Shown here piece by piece: positions 1-11,030 of a stretch of 64,000 bases of DNA. The position numbers were made by a program, and so were the translations under genes. A model generated the notes under the pieces. It was not told the origin of the DNA. It did no database searches and saw only the letters and a list, made by a program, of their open reading frames with translations. Location of the stretch: contig OY755038.1 of assembly GCA_963576565.1 (NCBI GenBank), positions 180,395,452 through 180,459,451 of the forward strand, in the 5' to 3' direction. Source of the stretch: Aspidapion aeneum (Eukaryota; Arthropoda; Insecta; Coleoptera; Brentidae). Each line of letters starts with the position of its first letter. The first letter of the stretch is position 1.

Positions 1-1860
1 CCATCTTGAATATTTCAAAATGGTGGCTGATGGCCCAAAAGTCACTGGTAAGCTTGGAAATAGGGTTAAGCAAAGCTGTCAAAATCAAAAATAACTTAAT
101 TAAAGTTTGTTCGCTAAGTCACCACTAAACAGTTCTCCCGTAACACCAGAAATTCCCGGCTATCCCCTGTTTCTTTAAATTACTCCTTTTTTCTTTAACT
201 GGATTCAGCGGACACAAATACCCCAGAATGCCTATGTTACCAGGGTCGATTTTTTTCACAAAATCATTCTCCCTCCGTTGGGGTACTCCCCAGAAAAAAT
301 AGTGTCGAATTTCAATTCTGGCGACCAAAGGCCGACTGAAATAATAGAGAATTCTTGAAATACAGCCAGGCTATAATTGTGCCAAGCACTATTTTGACAC
401 ATTCACATTGAAAACTGACAGTTGATCCTTCAACCAAAGTCGAATTTAAAACTTTCGTCGTTTATTCTCAATTAATAAAAGAAGGCACTATTTATTCCGG
501 TTCCTATTGTAAACAAAGGCCGTGTGTTGAAAGACCACAGCTGATATTAGAATGTGAAGGTGTCAAAATTGTGCCTGGCACTATTATAGCCTGACTTTAT
601 TTCAATAATTCGTACCATACACACCTATGCTTGATTTAGATATTTTTTTATTTAATTTTTTTACTTTAAAATGGCCGCTATCTTGGTTTTTTAAAAATGT
701 TTAAGGGTGCCAGAGTGGCATCACTCGGATTAACAATATAGAGCATCCTGACTAACAAAATCTGTAAAAAAAATTCTTATACCATTAATTTCTCACTTAA
801 GGCAAAATAGCTGTTTGGCAACCAGATTATTCCAATTCGTAACACAGTTTCCGGAAAAAAAGATTAAAAAAAAAAGTAGTATATCATTTGACAGTGGCGC
901 ACCCAGGAATATGTCTTGGGGGGCCCAAGGCCTCTTGGAAGGGGGTGGGGGGCAAAGCCTCATGATCGAATTTGAAGTTATTTTTTGTGTTTTTTCCTGA
1001 AATATGTGGAAAATATGTAAAAAATCTAAGGCTTATACTCTTCAGTGTACACATTTCTTAAAACTCTCATATAATCAAAATCTCGAAACTATAAAATATC
1101 GCAAAATCAAAAGCTGATGAAATATATTCAAAATTAGTTTGGTTGATTAGGTTAAATTGGCTGGTGAGGTTGGTTGGTTATGTTATTTATTTAGGTTGGT
1201 TGGGTAGCTGTGGTAGTTTCAATATTTCGATTTTCAATATTTTGTAATTTTGATATTTTGATTTTAAATATTTTAATTATTCGACATTTCAACTTTCAAT
1301 AAAAACATTTTTAATATTTTAATTGTTCAAGATTTGATTTCTGACATTTTAATTATCCATATTTTAGATATTCGACATTTTAATAACTTTAAATTTAATT
1401 TTAATATTGTGAATGTTACTCCTAAAAACTCTGACAATCAGTACACAGTCCCTATAAAAAAAGTGAACCAATCAAAAGTATGTTACTCAGTTCAACCGAA
1501 AAATGAACAGTGGATACTAGTTACTAAAGTTGTCCTCAAAAGTGCTAAGAAACAGCCAACACGATAACACCTCCTAGGTTTGTCATTTTGTTATTCAGTT
1601 AGGGGCACATTTTTGTATGAATGATTTACCGCCTCAACCTGACTATCTTTCTTACATAATTTTTAAACAGTCCCATGATTCCTTTATAGCTTTTTTTAAT
1701 TTTTAGCCTCAAAGTTTTGGGGAATTTCTAAAGGTTGGTGCCGATTTGGGGATATTTTGGTAATACCAACCCATTTAACATCCCAACTGTCAAGTACATG
1801 TAGCGGTCATTTTCTTTCTACGTCATTAGCACACGGAACTGTAACATAAACTGGAATGCT
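1..1860. repeat. Duplicated block, copy 1
   Basis: Three segments of this stretch (about 1-612, 950-1245 and 1640-1850) recur in the same order and orientation at 3950-4528, 5617-6245 and 6258-6480. The shared text includes the start of the window, a region with phrases ending in TTTGGTTGATT and GGTTGGTTGGGTAG, and a stretch around 1720-1830. Copy 1 lacks the LINE and the MITE present in copy 2, but has extra sequence at 613-950 and 1246-1640. No protein-coding gene is visible; the open frames here are short and have no recognisable motif. It is a non-coding low-copy repeat or a segmental duplication of older repeat material. Confidence 0.8.
347..612 (+). mobile_element. MITE family A, copy 1 (TA target site)
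   Basis: A 266-bp element with terminal inverted repeats of about 60 bp. The left end reads GAGAATTCTTGAAATACAGC and the right end closes with the complement (CAATAATTC, last bases decayed). TA flanks both sides (345-346 and 613-614). Within the TIRs are the paired strings GTGCCAAGCACTATTTTGAC and GTCAAAATTGTGCCTGGCAC. There is no coding capacity. Two more copies lie at 4314-4528 (truncated) and 55980-56255. The TA target suggests mobilisation by a Tc1/mariner-type transposase, which is an inference. Confidence 0.85.
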
Positions 1861-1937
1861 AATTGGCCCCAGAAAATCTTACAAATATGACCGCTAGATG
1901 TATGTGACAGATTGGTTAAATGGTGGATGTTAAAAGA
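1766..1937. repeat. Small palindromic MITE-like repeat
   Basis: The left arm (about 1771-1829: CATTTAACATCC then TAGCGGTCAT) is matched in inverted form by the right arm (about 1865-1932: ATGACCGCTA then GGTTAAATGG). The arms are imperfect. The 30-bp core at about 1831-1860 appears in the opposite orientation in the second duplicated block (6449-6483), where only the left arm remains. Confidence 0.55.
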
Positions 1938-2930
1938 ACGTAGTCACGTCAATCAAATCAACTTAACTTTTTTTTAAACTTTAAGTATAGCCTGTATAAT
2001 CCGCAAATTATACGTTTTCCATATTATTTATTACTTTCATGTTTGCCATAGTATAACATTTTGGAATATTTGCTATTTTATGTAAAAAATTCAAGTTCTA
2101 AACTTTTGAGATTGGTTTAAAATCAGCATGTAAATAAGTAAAATTTCTTACTTCGTTTTTTACTAGCCGCACACAGATTGACAGAAATGATAACATTAAC
2201 ACAAAAATTCCCAGATTATTTTTGCGAAGTTCTACCGGGTCGAGTTCGTTTAATTTGTTAAATAGTGCGTTATTTTTTTCAAAGCAAATAACAAATATTG
2301 CCTTTTATACATGATTAACTGTTTTGTTGTGGTCTGCTTCTTACAGTCGCAACGATTTGCCGTTGTTTTCCTTTCACCGGTAAGTTGCGTTATTTTTGAA
2401 GCTGGGTTAATGCAGAATCCCTGTTGTGCTTAGTACATTAAGGGCTATCATAGTACCCAACATATTGCACATTGGACAAACCTTATTCTTGCATAATGAC
2501 TGTCTTTTTGCCTCCTGCTTAGTATGGTAAGATGCACTAAGCACCAAATGTATCCATTGTGCTTTATGTTGCTGGGTAAATCAGTAATAAGTTGCAAGGT
2601 AAATCAGGCATTAGTTTACACAAGTTATGTGTTTTTTTAATTAAATTTTTTTAAATCTCTCTCTGTCAGACAGGATTTTTTTCCGGTGTGTAACACACCA
2701 GAATGTGCATATATTATTTGTAATTCTTTGGAAAAAGGGGGGCCTGGCCCCCTAGCCTTCACTCTTGGACTGCTACTGGGATATACATATACATATATAG
2801 TGATAGTTATCAGGTTTAATATAAAGAAGAGGGTCCGCTAAATCCAAATCTGCAGTTAAAAAAAATTTGGGGTAATTTAAAGCGGGGGGGGGGGGGAATT
2901 ATTATATTAGGATAGAACTGTCTATGTTTT
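1938..2930. other. AT-rich stretch without a recognisable gene
   Basis: No supported feature is seen. A G-homopolymer run lies near 2885-2896 and a short (TATACA) run at 2780-2800. Open frames are short and without motifs. Confidence 0.5.
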
Positions 2931-3960
2931 TGAGACTTAACTAACAAACCTTAATCAAGTTTTTTTGCAGATTTTGGCAGCTTTGCTTAACCCTATTATA
3001 AAATTTACTAAGGTCTTTTGTGCATCAGCCACCATTTTGAAATATTCAAAATGGCTACCGTAGACAAAAAACAAAAGGAAAGCATACACATGCGATACAT
3101 CAGTTATAGGGTTTTTGGGTTCGCTGAATCCAAATTTGATGTTAAAAAAAGATTTTGGAGTAATCTGAAGGCGTGCGGGGTATTTATGGGGTAAACAGTA
3201 AAACTGTTTGTATGGAGACAACGAGCAAATTCTATCAAAAGTTTTTTACAGATTTTGACCAAAGACTTTTGGTCATCAGCCACCATTTTGAAATATTCAA
3301 GATGATGTCTGAGAAAAAAAAACAAAAGGAAAGCATACACATGCGAGTTTTTGTGTTCGCTAAATCCAAATATGTTGTTAAAAAAAGATTTTGGAGTAAT
3401 CTGTATATGCTTCTTTTTAAATTTTTTCCCACGGTCGCCATAATCTCAAAAGTTATTAGCTACTTTTATAATGGGGTTGAGCAGAGCTCTCAAAATCTGT
3501 AAGAAAAATCATTATTAAAGTATTTTCGTTAAGACTTCGCATACGGTTTAACCGAAAAATACCCCCACTCCTCCGGAATATATAAAATCTACTTTTAACA
3601 AACGGTTTGCATTCAGCGAATTCAAAAACCCTATAATTGATGTATCGCATGCATATGCTTTTCTTTTGTATTTTTTTCCCGGCCACCATCTTGAATATTT
3701 AAATATTTTAAAATGATGGCTGATGCCCAAAAGTCATTGGTTCGTTTTATAATAGGGTTGAGCAGAGCTGTCAAACTTTCTAAAAATATTTGATAAAGTT
3801 TGTTCGTTAAATCTCCATATAAACAGTTTTATTGTTTATACAATAAACCAGATTACCTCTGAATCTTTTTTCAACATAATATTTGAATTCAGCGTACCCA
3901 AGAACCCTATAAGTAAGGTATCACATGCATGTGCTCCTTTTTTTAAATTTTTGCCCACGG
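2930..3960. repeat. Array of related modules in both orientations
   Basis: The phrase GAATATTTCAAAATGGTGGC and its complement mark repeated modules of about 250-320 bp. They run in the complementary orientation at about 3022 and 3273 and in the forward orientation at about 3690 and 3976, with another forward copy at the start of the window. Each module carries the same accessory strings, such as CGAACAAACTTT with AACAGTTTTA and CATACACATGCGA or its complement. The array therefore reads as two inverted modules followed by forward ones, roughly a large imperfect palindrome centred near 3520. The overlapping open frames in it are by-products of the repeat and do not look coding. Confidence 0.7.
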
Positions 3961-4313
3961 TCGCCATTTTGAATATTTCAAAATGGTGGCTGATGGCTAG
4001 AAGTTACTGGTAAGCTTTGAAATAGGGTTAAGCAAAGCTTTCAAAATCAAAACTTAATTAAAGTTTGTTCGCTAAGTCTCCACATAAACAGTTCTACCGT
4101 AATACCATAAATTCCCGGCTATCACCTGTTTCTTTAAATTACTCCTTTTAACTGAATTCAGTGGACCCAAATACCCTAGAATCGGTGTATCGCTTGCCTA
4201 TGTTAACAGGTCAATTTTTTTCATAAAATCATTCTCCCTCCGTTGGGGTACCCCCAGAAAAAATAGTCTCGAATTTCAATTCTGGCGACCAAAGGCCGAC
4301 TGAAATAATAATA

Positions 4314-4528
4314 GAGAATTATTGAAAAACAGCCAGGCTATAATTGTGCCAGGCACTATTTTGACACATTCACATTAAAAAATGACAGTTGATCCTACAA
4401 AATTGACATACCAAAGTCGAATTTAAAACTTTCGTCGTTTATTTTCAATTAATAAAAGAAGGCACTATTTATTTCGGTTTGAAAGATCACAGCTGATATT
4501 AGAATGGAATGGAAGGTGTCAAAATTGT
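4314..4528 (+). mobile_element. MITE family A, copy 2, truncated
   Basis: Left TIR and body match the element at 347-612, including the CAGCCAGGCTATAATTGTGC string. The copy stops inside its right TIR at GTGTCAAAATTGT, where the 3' end of the LINE fragment begins. The LINE insertion or a later deletion removed the terminal 35 bp or so. Confidence 0.8.
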
Positions 4529-5622
4529 ACTACTACCATGTCGGTTTAGAACGTTTTTCTACGTTGTCCGACGCCTATTCTCCACCTCCTTCGATCCTGA
4601 CAATCATCCTCAGTCAGATTTTTTTGACTCATTGATCTTTGGATTGACTGTTGCCATTCTAGTTTAGGACGCCCTCTTTTTCTGCGCCCTATTGGTTGCC
4701 ATTCTAGGACCTGCTTTGGTAATCTTTCATCGTTCATCCGTTGTACATGGCCGTACCATATCAGTTGCCTTCTAGTGATGTCATCCGTTATGCTTCCCTC
4801 GATTCCCATTCTTTCTTTTATGATCTCATTTCTTATGTGATCTATTCTAGATATTTTCATTGATCTTCTTATTGCATCCATTTCGACACTTTCCATTTTT
4901 GTTTTGTACTTTTCTGTTACGCGACAAGTCTCTATTCCATACAACAGCGTGCTTTTGACCAATGTTTCATATATGTTAAATTTTACATTCTTTTTTATCT
5001 CTCTGCTCCATAAAATACTGTTAAGACATCCAATAACTTTTTTTGCTTTTACTATTCTTTTTTCCAATTCTTTACAGTCTGTAATATTGCATTGCATGGA
5101 GATATTGTTTGTCCATTTTCTAGTACTAACTCACTGGATTCGTTTCCAATGCATAGGTACTGTGTCTTGTCCACGTTCACTGTTAATCCCCACTTTTGGT
5201 ATTCTTCTGTTAACTTTCTCATCATATACTCCATGTCTTCTTTATCATTAGCCACAATTACCTGGTCGTCAGCAAACTGTAGTTTGTATATGGTAAATCG
5301 GTCGTTAAGTTGTATTCCCATGCCGTGCACTTTACGTTTCCAGTTTTTTAGAGCTACTGCGATATATATTTTAAAAAGAGTTTGTTACCAGGAATTCTTT
5401 TAAAAGTCGATTTTCAATTTTAATTTTAGATTTTGACCCTTTGTATAGTTCTTTTATCGCTTTTATGTATGTATGATTGATATTAGTTTGCTCTAACACT
5501 GTCCATAATTTTTCTACTGGAACGGTATCATATGCTTTTTGTAGATCTACAAAGGTAACATGAGTCTCTATATTTCTGGCGCTTCTTTTCTCAATTACTT
5601 GTTTAAGACAAAAAACATCCTC
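4529..5622 (-). pseudogene. 5'-truncated RTE-like LINE: reverse transcriptase fragment
   Basis: Read on the minus strand, the fragment gives reverse transcriptase palm motif A (FVDLQKAYDTVP, about 5520-5556), then the catalytic box as FADDQ (about 5255-5270), and a C-terminal region with RRQLIWYGHVQRMNDERLPK and GRRKRGRPKLEW (about 4660-4780). That C-terminal pattern is typical of RTE-clade endonuclease/reverse transcriptase proteins. The stretch that should carry motif B (QGxSLSP-type) is deleted near 5385-5400. A further frameshift lies near 5052-5097 where two open frames (5052-5330 and 4546-5097) overlap. The endonuclease domain is absent because of 5' truncation at about 5622. The 3' end is a short TAG/GTA-rich tail at 4529-4540. 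It is a dead copy. Confidence 0.85.
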
Positions 5623-5707
5623 AGCCTCATGATGTCGAATTTTAAGCTATTTTTTGTGTTTTTTCCTGAAATATGTGGAAAATATGTAAAAAAATCTAAG
5701 GCTTATA

Positions 5708-5956
5708 CTGCCGTCCTTAGTAAGACCCACCTATCTGCAAAAAAATCAAAAATGAGTTATGACCGAAAATGGCTTTAAATTTTTTACTTTCATCTGTTGC
5801 TTAAGAAAAATACCCAAATTTTTGTTCGGAAGTATTTTATTTTGAAAAACAAAAAAAATATATTACTATGTAGTCTTAGCAAGCATTTAAACTTTGAACT
5901 CGCTTTTCTCCAAATAAGTGAAAACGTAGATAGGTGGGTCTTACTAAGGACGGCAG
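5708..5956. mobile_element. MITE family B, 249 bp, with TATA duplication
   Basis: Perfect 29-bp terminal inverted repeats start CTGCCGTCCTTAGTAAGACC and continue through CACCTATCT; the complement closes the element at 5956. TATA flanks both sides (5704-5707 and 5957-5960). The equivalent place in copy 1 of the duplicated block has a single TATA at 1034-1037 in otherwise matching sequence, which is a paralogous empty site. The interior is AT-rich; the open frames in both directions are coincidental. Confidence 0.9.
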
Positions 5957-6480
5957 TATACTCTTCAGTGTACACATTTCTTAAAACTTGGTAACATTTA
6001 AAATATTAAAATACATTTTATAGAAAATTAAAATCTTGAATAATAAAAATCTCATATAATCAAAATCTCGAAACTAAAATATCTAATAAAATATCGCAAA
6101 ATTAAAAGCTGATTAAATATATTCAAAATTCGTTTGGTTGATTTGATTAAATTTGCTGGTGAGGTTGGTTGGTTATGTTATTTATTTAGGTTGGTTGGGT
6201 AGTTGTGGTAGTTTCGATATTTCGATTTTCAATATTTCGTAATTTTGATATTTTGTCTATCTGACTATCTTTCTTACATAATTTTTAAACAGTCCCATGT
6301 TTCCTTCATAGCTTTTTTTAATTTTTAGCCTCAAACTTTTGGGGAATTTCTAAAGGTTGGTGCCGATTTGGGGATATTTTTGCAATACCAACCCATTTAA
6401 CATCCACCAACTGTCAAGTACATGTAGCGGTCATTTTCTTTCCACGTCATTAGCATTCCAGTTTATGTTACAGTTCCGTG

Positions 6481-8131
6481 GACCGTACTCATTAATTTTT
6501 AGTTTTTCACAAAAATTGCCGACATTTGATTGGCTGTATTTCAATAAAGAATTGGCCTACATGATCAGGGTTGGGATTAAATTGTAGGAAATTTAGCTGC
6601 CTTCATAAAAGTATAAAATAGTTAAATTCGAAAAATGCTGTCTTAACATAGTTTTTCAAAAAAACTGAAATAACTACTAATATTTTGAGGTTTTTTGAGT
6701 ATCACGGGTGTAGCACAGGTTTTTGATGGTTGCAAAATTGGGCATAACTTAGTCTCATGTGTGCTAACAAGATATAAAAAAATCGTAGATACAGTCCCGT
6801 TTGCGATGTGGGATGTCTTAAATGACTGGCCTCATGGGCCGTTCTGGTAGTGAGACTATGGCAGCGCCCTCTATAGTATATATTTTTTTAATGTTTAAAA
6901 AACAAAACATTTATTATTAGTGAAATTATGGTTTTTTTAATGCTAGTTTCTTAACGTTATTAAGAAATATATTTTTGGTAATGCAAAAGCATTACATGAA
7001 ATTTTCGTTAGGATTTTCTACATGTTTTTTTAATGTCAAAAGTTGACTTAATTTTAACACAAATTTGTGTTAGAAAAAAAAAAATTTTTTTTTCAACATT
7101 TATTTAACGTTTTTTTACGATTTTGTGCTTAGTGGGCATAGGGTAGCCTGCTTAGAAATACAAAAACTAGTTTAGCAGGTGATTGGATAGGAATAGAAAC
7201 ATAAGCGTTTACCCTGATCGCAGCAAATCCCGGTAACCTGTGAATTAAAAGTTAAAAGAAGAGGGGTAACACCGAATGTGAAATACACCAGAGTTGGAGA
7301 AACACAAACGACTTCACTTTAAGGCATTCGACATTAAGGGCATTAACTATATATACCTACTAAAGTACAAGCTACAAAATGTGAATTTCCTAACTTTTTA
7401 GAAGTATCACGATCTCTATTTCCTAAAAATGAATAAAATCACAAAAACTTTGTGAATATTAAGGCTTTCTATAATATGTAGGTAATTACACAAATATTTT
7501 GTAAAAATCCAATTACAAAATACAAATAAATAAATATATAAATTTCACATGAAACTTGTGATATGAAAAAAAAAATGTTTCACAAGTTTCGCCCAAAAAT
7601 ATGTGCTAATGCAAGTTTGTTTTAATTTTTGGTGTATTTAGTTGTTTAGTTACGAAATTAAACAGATTTTCTGTTTTTACCATTTTTCATAAATCTTCAT
7701 TTTTAGTTAAATTTATTATTTAAACACAAGTGATCTTGAGAAATTAGGTTTTAATAACATAAACCAACCTTCTCAAGTTTACCTATTTAAATTATATAAA
7801 TTATTTAGTTTATACAACAGCACGAAATATTGAATTTTATATTTTATAATTTCTTACGAACTATAACAATTTTTTAATATAAAAAGAGAGGATTTATCTT
7901 AATAAAACAGATTCAACATTTGATAGTTGTTGTCACTATAACTACTTAAGTTTACTGTACCATAAGCCTTATTGGTCATCGCAGGGTGTGAGGCTGCTCC
8001 CTGGCAGTAAACTCTTTACTTTAATCCCGCTGCTTAACCAAGCGTAATTGTCAAGCACAGCTTGCACATTGGTCCTTCGCACAAAGAAACCGCCGCCGAC
8101 GCCCGTAATAAGAACACCTACTACAGCCCAA
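6481..8131. other. AT-rich region without a recognisable gene
   Basis: No coding, RNA or mobile feature could be supported. Base composition is strongly AT-rich with many homopolymer runs. Confidence 0.5.
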
Positions 8132-8390
8132 CCGTCCACCTGCCAGTACGACTGTCCGTACACTTGTCCTGTCCGAAGCCACTACGCAAGAGAGCTTCAA
8201 CCAGAGCGACCTTCCACGAGAAAGTCCATCCATTCTACACGCTTTAAAAAGCCGTCCACCTGCCCGTTCGACTGTCCGTACACTTGTCCGGTCCGAAGCA
8301 ACTACACAAGACAGCTCCAACCGTCCACCCAGGGCGACGTTCCACGAGAAAGTCCGTCCATTCTACAAGCTTTAAAAAGCCGTCCACCTG
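8132..8390. repeat. Minisatellite, about 2.1 units of 120-128 bp
   Basis: Units begin with CCGTCCACCTG at 8132, 8252 and 8380, giving periods of 120 and 128 bp. Each unit contains CGACTGTCCGTACACTTGTC, then a GAAGC-CACTAC string and a CCACGAGAAAGTCC string. It is distinctly more GC-rich than its surroundings. Open frames cross it on both strands (for example 8048-8395), one giving a repeated CPYTCPVRS peptide. No known domain is recognised, so a coding role is unproven. It could be the minisatellite part of an LTR or of a non-autonomous element. Confidence 0.7.
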
Positions 8391-9186
8391 CATGAGGCAG
8401 TCTGTAGTGGTTTATAGTTTGTTAATATCAATTAAATTAATGTAATTTTATCTGCATTTTGAAGAACTAAAATTAATAATGTATTATGATAATCCTATGT
8501 AATTGTGTAATTCTTTCTCTGTGCGACTTTAATTTCGTGCTCTCGAATTCATACGTTGCCTTCGATCTATCTTTACCGAAACCTACCCTTTCTTTTAGTC
8601 ACGTGACTTTCAATTTACCTCTCTTGCATATGATCACATGACTGAAGTAAATCGATCACTACAACAACGTTTTTTGGACAGTTATTTCGTCGTTCCATCA
8701 AACCAAAACCGTTTTAAAACAGTACTGCATTGTGCGCGCATTGGAATTTTTCGGACAGTTTTATGAATGTCGAACGGGATGACGGAACACTGCTATTATC
8801 TTCAATTTTTTTAACGATTTCGTCGGAAAACCCAAAAGTTAACTTTTATAGTAGGTATATACAATATTTTTAGAGCTCATAGCGGGGTGAAATTTTAAAA
8901 TGCATAGTTGTTTTGTATAATGCGGTATTTTTATTAGTAAAATCGTAAAATTTATAAGGTGAGTGGCATATACTCATTTCACCTTTTTATTAAAAAAATA
9001 TTAATTTTTTAATCAAAATGCTAGGAAACTATTAAATTTAACATTTTAGCGAGCGTTGGGAAGTGTAAAATTTATTATACTCGAACATTGATCCTTTAAT
9101 ACGCTGGTTTTTTTTTATTACCAAAGTGCGATAATGCAGTGTTTTACTCAAAACCGCAATAGTTATTTACCTAACAATTGTGAAAA
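8391..9186. other. Stretch without a recognisable gene
   Basis: Nothing could be supported. E-box-like palindromes (GTCACGTGAC at about 8599) are present but not sufficient to call a promoter. Confidence 0.4.
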
Positions 9187-9463
9187 GTAGTACTTTACCG
9201 CACGCGATGACAGTTAGCCGAACGACGCGAAGCGTTGTTCGGTCAAGCCGTTAAGGGTGGTAAAGCTACTTTCCGCATGTGTTCGGTACAATATTTTACC
9301 TATGAGTACCTTTTTTTTTTTAAATTGATTGTAATTTATAAATAAACATTTCAAATTAGATAGAATTGAAATGTAAACACATATTGAAGCTGTCCTATTG
9401 ATGCGTTGCAAAGGTTTCTAAGTGGTGCGCGTGCGGTAAAGTAATTACTTTACTGCACGCGAG
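9187..9463. repeat. Inverted repeat pair around a low-complexity centre
   Basis: ACTTTACCGCACGCG at about 9193-9207 pairs with CGCGTGCGGTAAAGT at about 9428-9442. A third, inverted near-copy (ACTTTACTGCACGCG) follows at about 9447-9461, making a local palindrome around GTAATTAC. The interval could be the 3' body of the SINE-like module next to it or a separate small palindromic element. Confidence 0.6.
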
Positions 9464-9464
9464 T

Positions 9465-9600
9465 AGGTAAACAATAATTCCAAACCAGGGGTGGAATTAA
9501 AGAACGAAACATTATGAGAAAACTTTTTCCTGTGCATCAGTCGGGACTCGTACCGAAACCTTTGGCTTTGAACACCAACGTCCTACCAATTGGGCCACCA
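9465..9600 (-). mobile_element. tRNA-derived SINE-like module, copy A
   Basis: On the minus strand a tRNA-like head runs from 9600 to about 9531. It has an A-box-like TGGCCCAATTGG, a B-box-like GGTACGAGTCC inside a T-arm-like hairpin (TCGG... CCGA), and an anticodon-arm-like TTGG...CCAA. The following body, with AATTCCACCCCTGGTTTGGA, matches a second copy at 20754-20940 (ACCCCTGATTTGGGATTA). A functional tRNA is unlikely because the acceptor stem is not formed and the module is repeated. Element ends are not sharply defined. Confidence 0.65.
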
Positions 9601-9727
9601 AAACAAAGAAGCAGGCACACCTTAAATAGGATAAAAAAAAATCCACGATTTTGATGAAATTTTAGTATGTTGTAGATCTCGATCTCCTGATGGAAAGTTC
9701 TTATGGGCTCAAAACGATCCTATGACT

Positions 9728-10654
9728 GGCTCTGGAACGAAATAGCGATGTACAAAATAGCGAGTATTAAAATAGCGGTATCGAAATAGCGACAATCAAA
9801 ATAGCGATGTAATGAAAGGGCGACTATCAAAATAGCGATGTAACAAAATGGCGATGTAACAAAATAGCGATTGTATCAAAATAGCGATGTAACAAAATAG
9901 CGATGTAACAAAATAGCGACTATCAAAATAGCGATGTAACAAAATAGCGACTATCAAAATAGCGATGTAACAAAATAGCGATTATCAAAATAGCGATATT
10001 TTGGTTCGGTTTGGGCATATAGGTCGACAAAGGGGTTTCTTTCTAACAATTTTTTTCAAAAAAAAAACTTCCCTGACTTCTTTCTCGGGATCCTAGAGGG
10101 TGTGAATCTGAACCGAATCAAACCGAACCAGCATATTAAAAAAAAAAACTCTCCAGACTTCTTTTAAACCGAAAAAAACTGAACCGAATTCGGTTCAGTT
10201 TGGTTCGGTTCGGTTTGGTTCGGTGCGATTCGGTTCGGATCCACACCCTCTAGGATCCTGGAAAAGAAGTCAGGGAAGTTTTTTTTTTGAAAAAAGTTGT
10301 TAGATAGGTTCGGTTTGGATTGGCTTGAATCGATTCGGCTTAGTTTGATTCGTTATTTTGTTACATTGCTATTTTGATACATTGCTATTTTGATACATCG
10401 CTATTTTGATACATCGCTATTTTGATTGTCGCTATTTTGATACATCGCTATTTTGATTGTCGCTATTTTGATACATCGCTATTTTGATATGTCGCTGTTT
10501 TATTACAAACGCTATTTTGATACAGCGCTATTTTGATATGTCGCTGTTTTATTACAAACGCTATTTTGATACATCGCTATTTTGATAGTCGCTATTTCAT
10601 TACTCGCTATTTCGTACGTCGCTATTTTGTACATCGCTATTTCGTTCCAGAGCC
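9728..10654. mobile_element. Foldback transposon with minisatellite arms and 9-bp TSD
   Basis: The whole 927-bp element is one hairpin. Ends are GGCTCTGGAACGAAATAGCG and its complement. Each arm starts with a tandem array of 15-16 bp units built on AAATAGCGAT (about 17 units on the left, a similar or larger number on the right). Inward lie CTTCCCTGACTTCTTT and GGATCCTAGAGGGTGTG with their complements, then CGGTTCGGTTTGG repeats around a GAACCGAATTCGGTTC centre at about 10181-10196. The flanks carry a 9-bp direct repeat, CCTATGACT, at 9719-9727 and 10655-10663. Minisatellite-armed TIRs with 9-bp duplications are known for foldback elements related to Mutator-like transposons. There is no coding capacity, so it depends on a transposase elsewhere. 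Confidence 0.9.
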
Positions 10655-10769
10655 CCTATGACTGGTTTGCGAGATACAGTGACTTGTATGGGGCTCCCCC
10701 AAAATACTAATAAATTGAAATACTTTTGTAATACTTAAACTTTAATACAAAAAAGTGATAAAAATAATT

Positions 10770-11030
10770 CCCTCTTGGCGCGGGAGAACGGAGACAAGTA
10801 GAAAAATTTGCATTTCGAGTTAACTAGCTTTTGGGGGTTTTCGAGGGGGGAAGGAGGGTTTACTGGGCACATTAAGATTAGTAGATTTCACTATCCTAAC
10901 CTAACTTTTTGTTTTGTGTTTTGTTTTTTTTTGGTCAGGAAATGAACTATGAAATGTACAAAAAATTTTATCTGGCAATTTCTCAAAAATGTGTGTTTTC
11001 GACTTATCTCCGTTCTCCCTCGCAAGGGCG
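10770..11030. mobile_element. MITE family C, 261 bp, AATT duplication
   Basis: Terminal inverted repeats of about 38 bp (CCCTCTTGGCGCGGGAGAAC at the left, imperfect complement at the right) flank an AT-rich core. AATT sits on both sides (10766-10769 and 11031-11034). The inverted paralogous block at 19085-19260 has the same flanking sequence with a single AATT at about 19142-19145 and no insert, an empty site. Confidence 0.85.

Larger units (their letters stand above)
3950..6480. repeat. Duplicated block, copy 2, with nested insertions
   Basis: This is the second copy of the block described at 1-1860. It is interrupted by the LINE fragment at 4529-5622 and the MITE at 5708-5956. Shared sequence resumes at about 5617-5625 (AGCCTCATGAT) and continues to about 6245, then again from 6258 to 6480. 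It lacks the segment equivalent to 613-950 of copy 1, so it is not a simple full-length duplicate. Confidence 0.8.

Noticed and set aside
815..1000. Open frames of 60-110 residues throughout 1-4500
   Set aside because: They follow repeat modules on both strands, lack motifs and change between repeat copies.
9530..9600. A functional tRNA gene on the minus strand
   Set aside because: A- and B-box-like strings are present, but there is no proper acceptor stem and a similar module recurs at 20754, so a SINE head is more likely.
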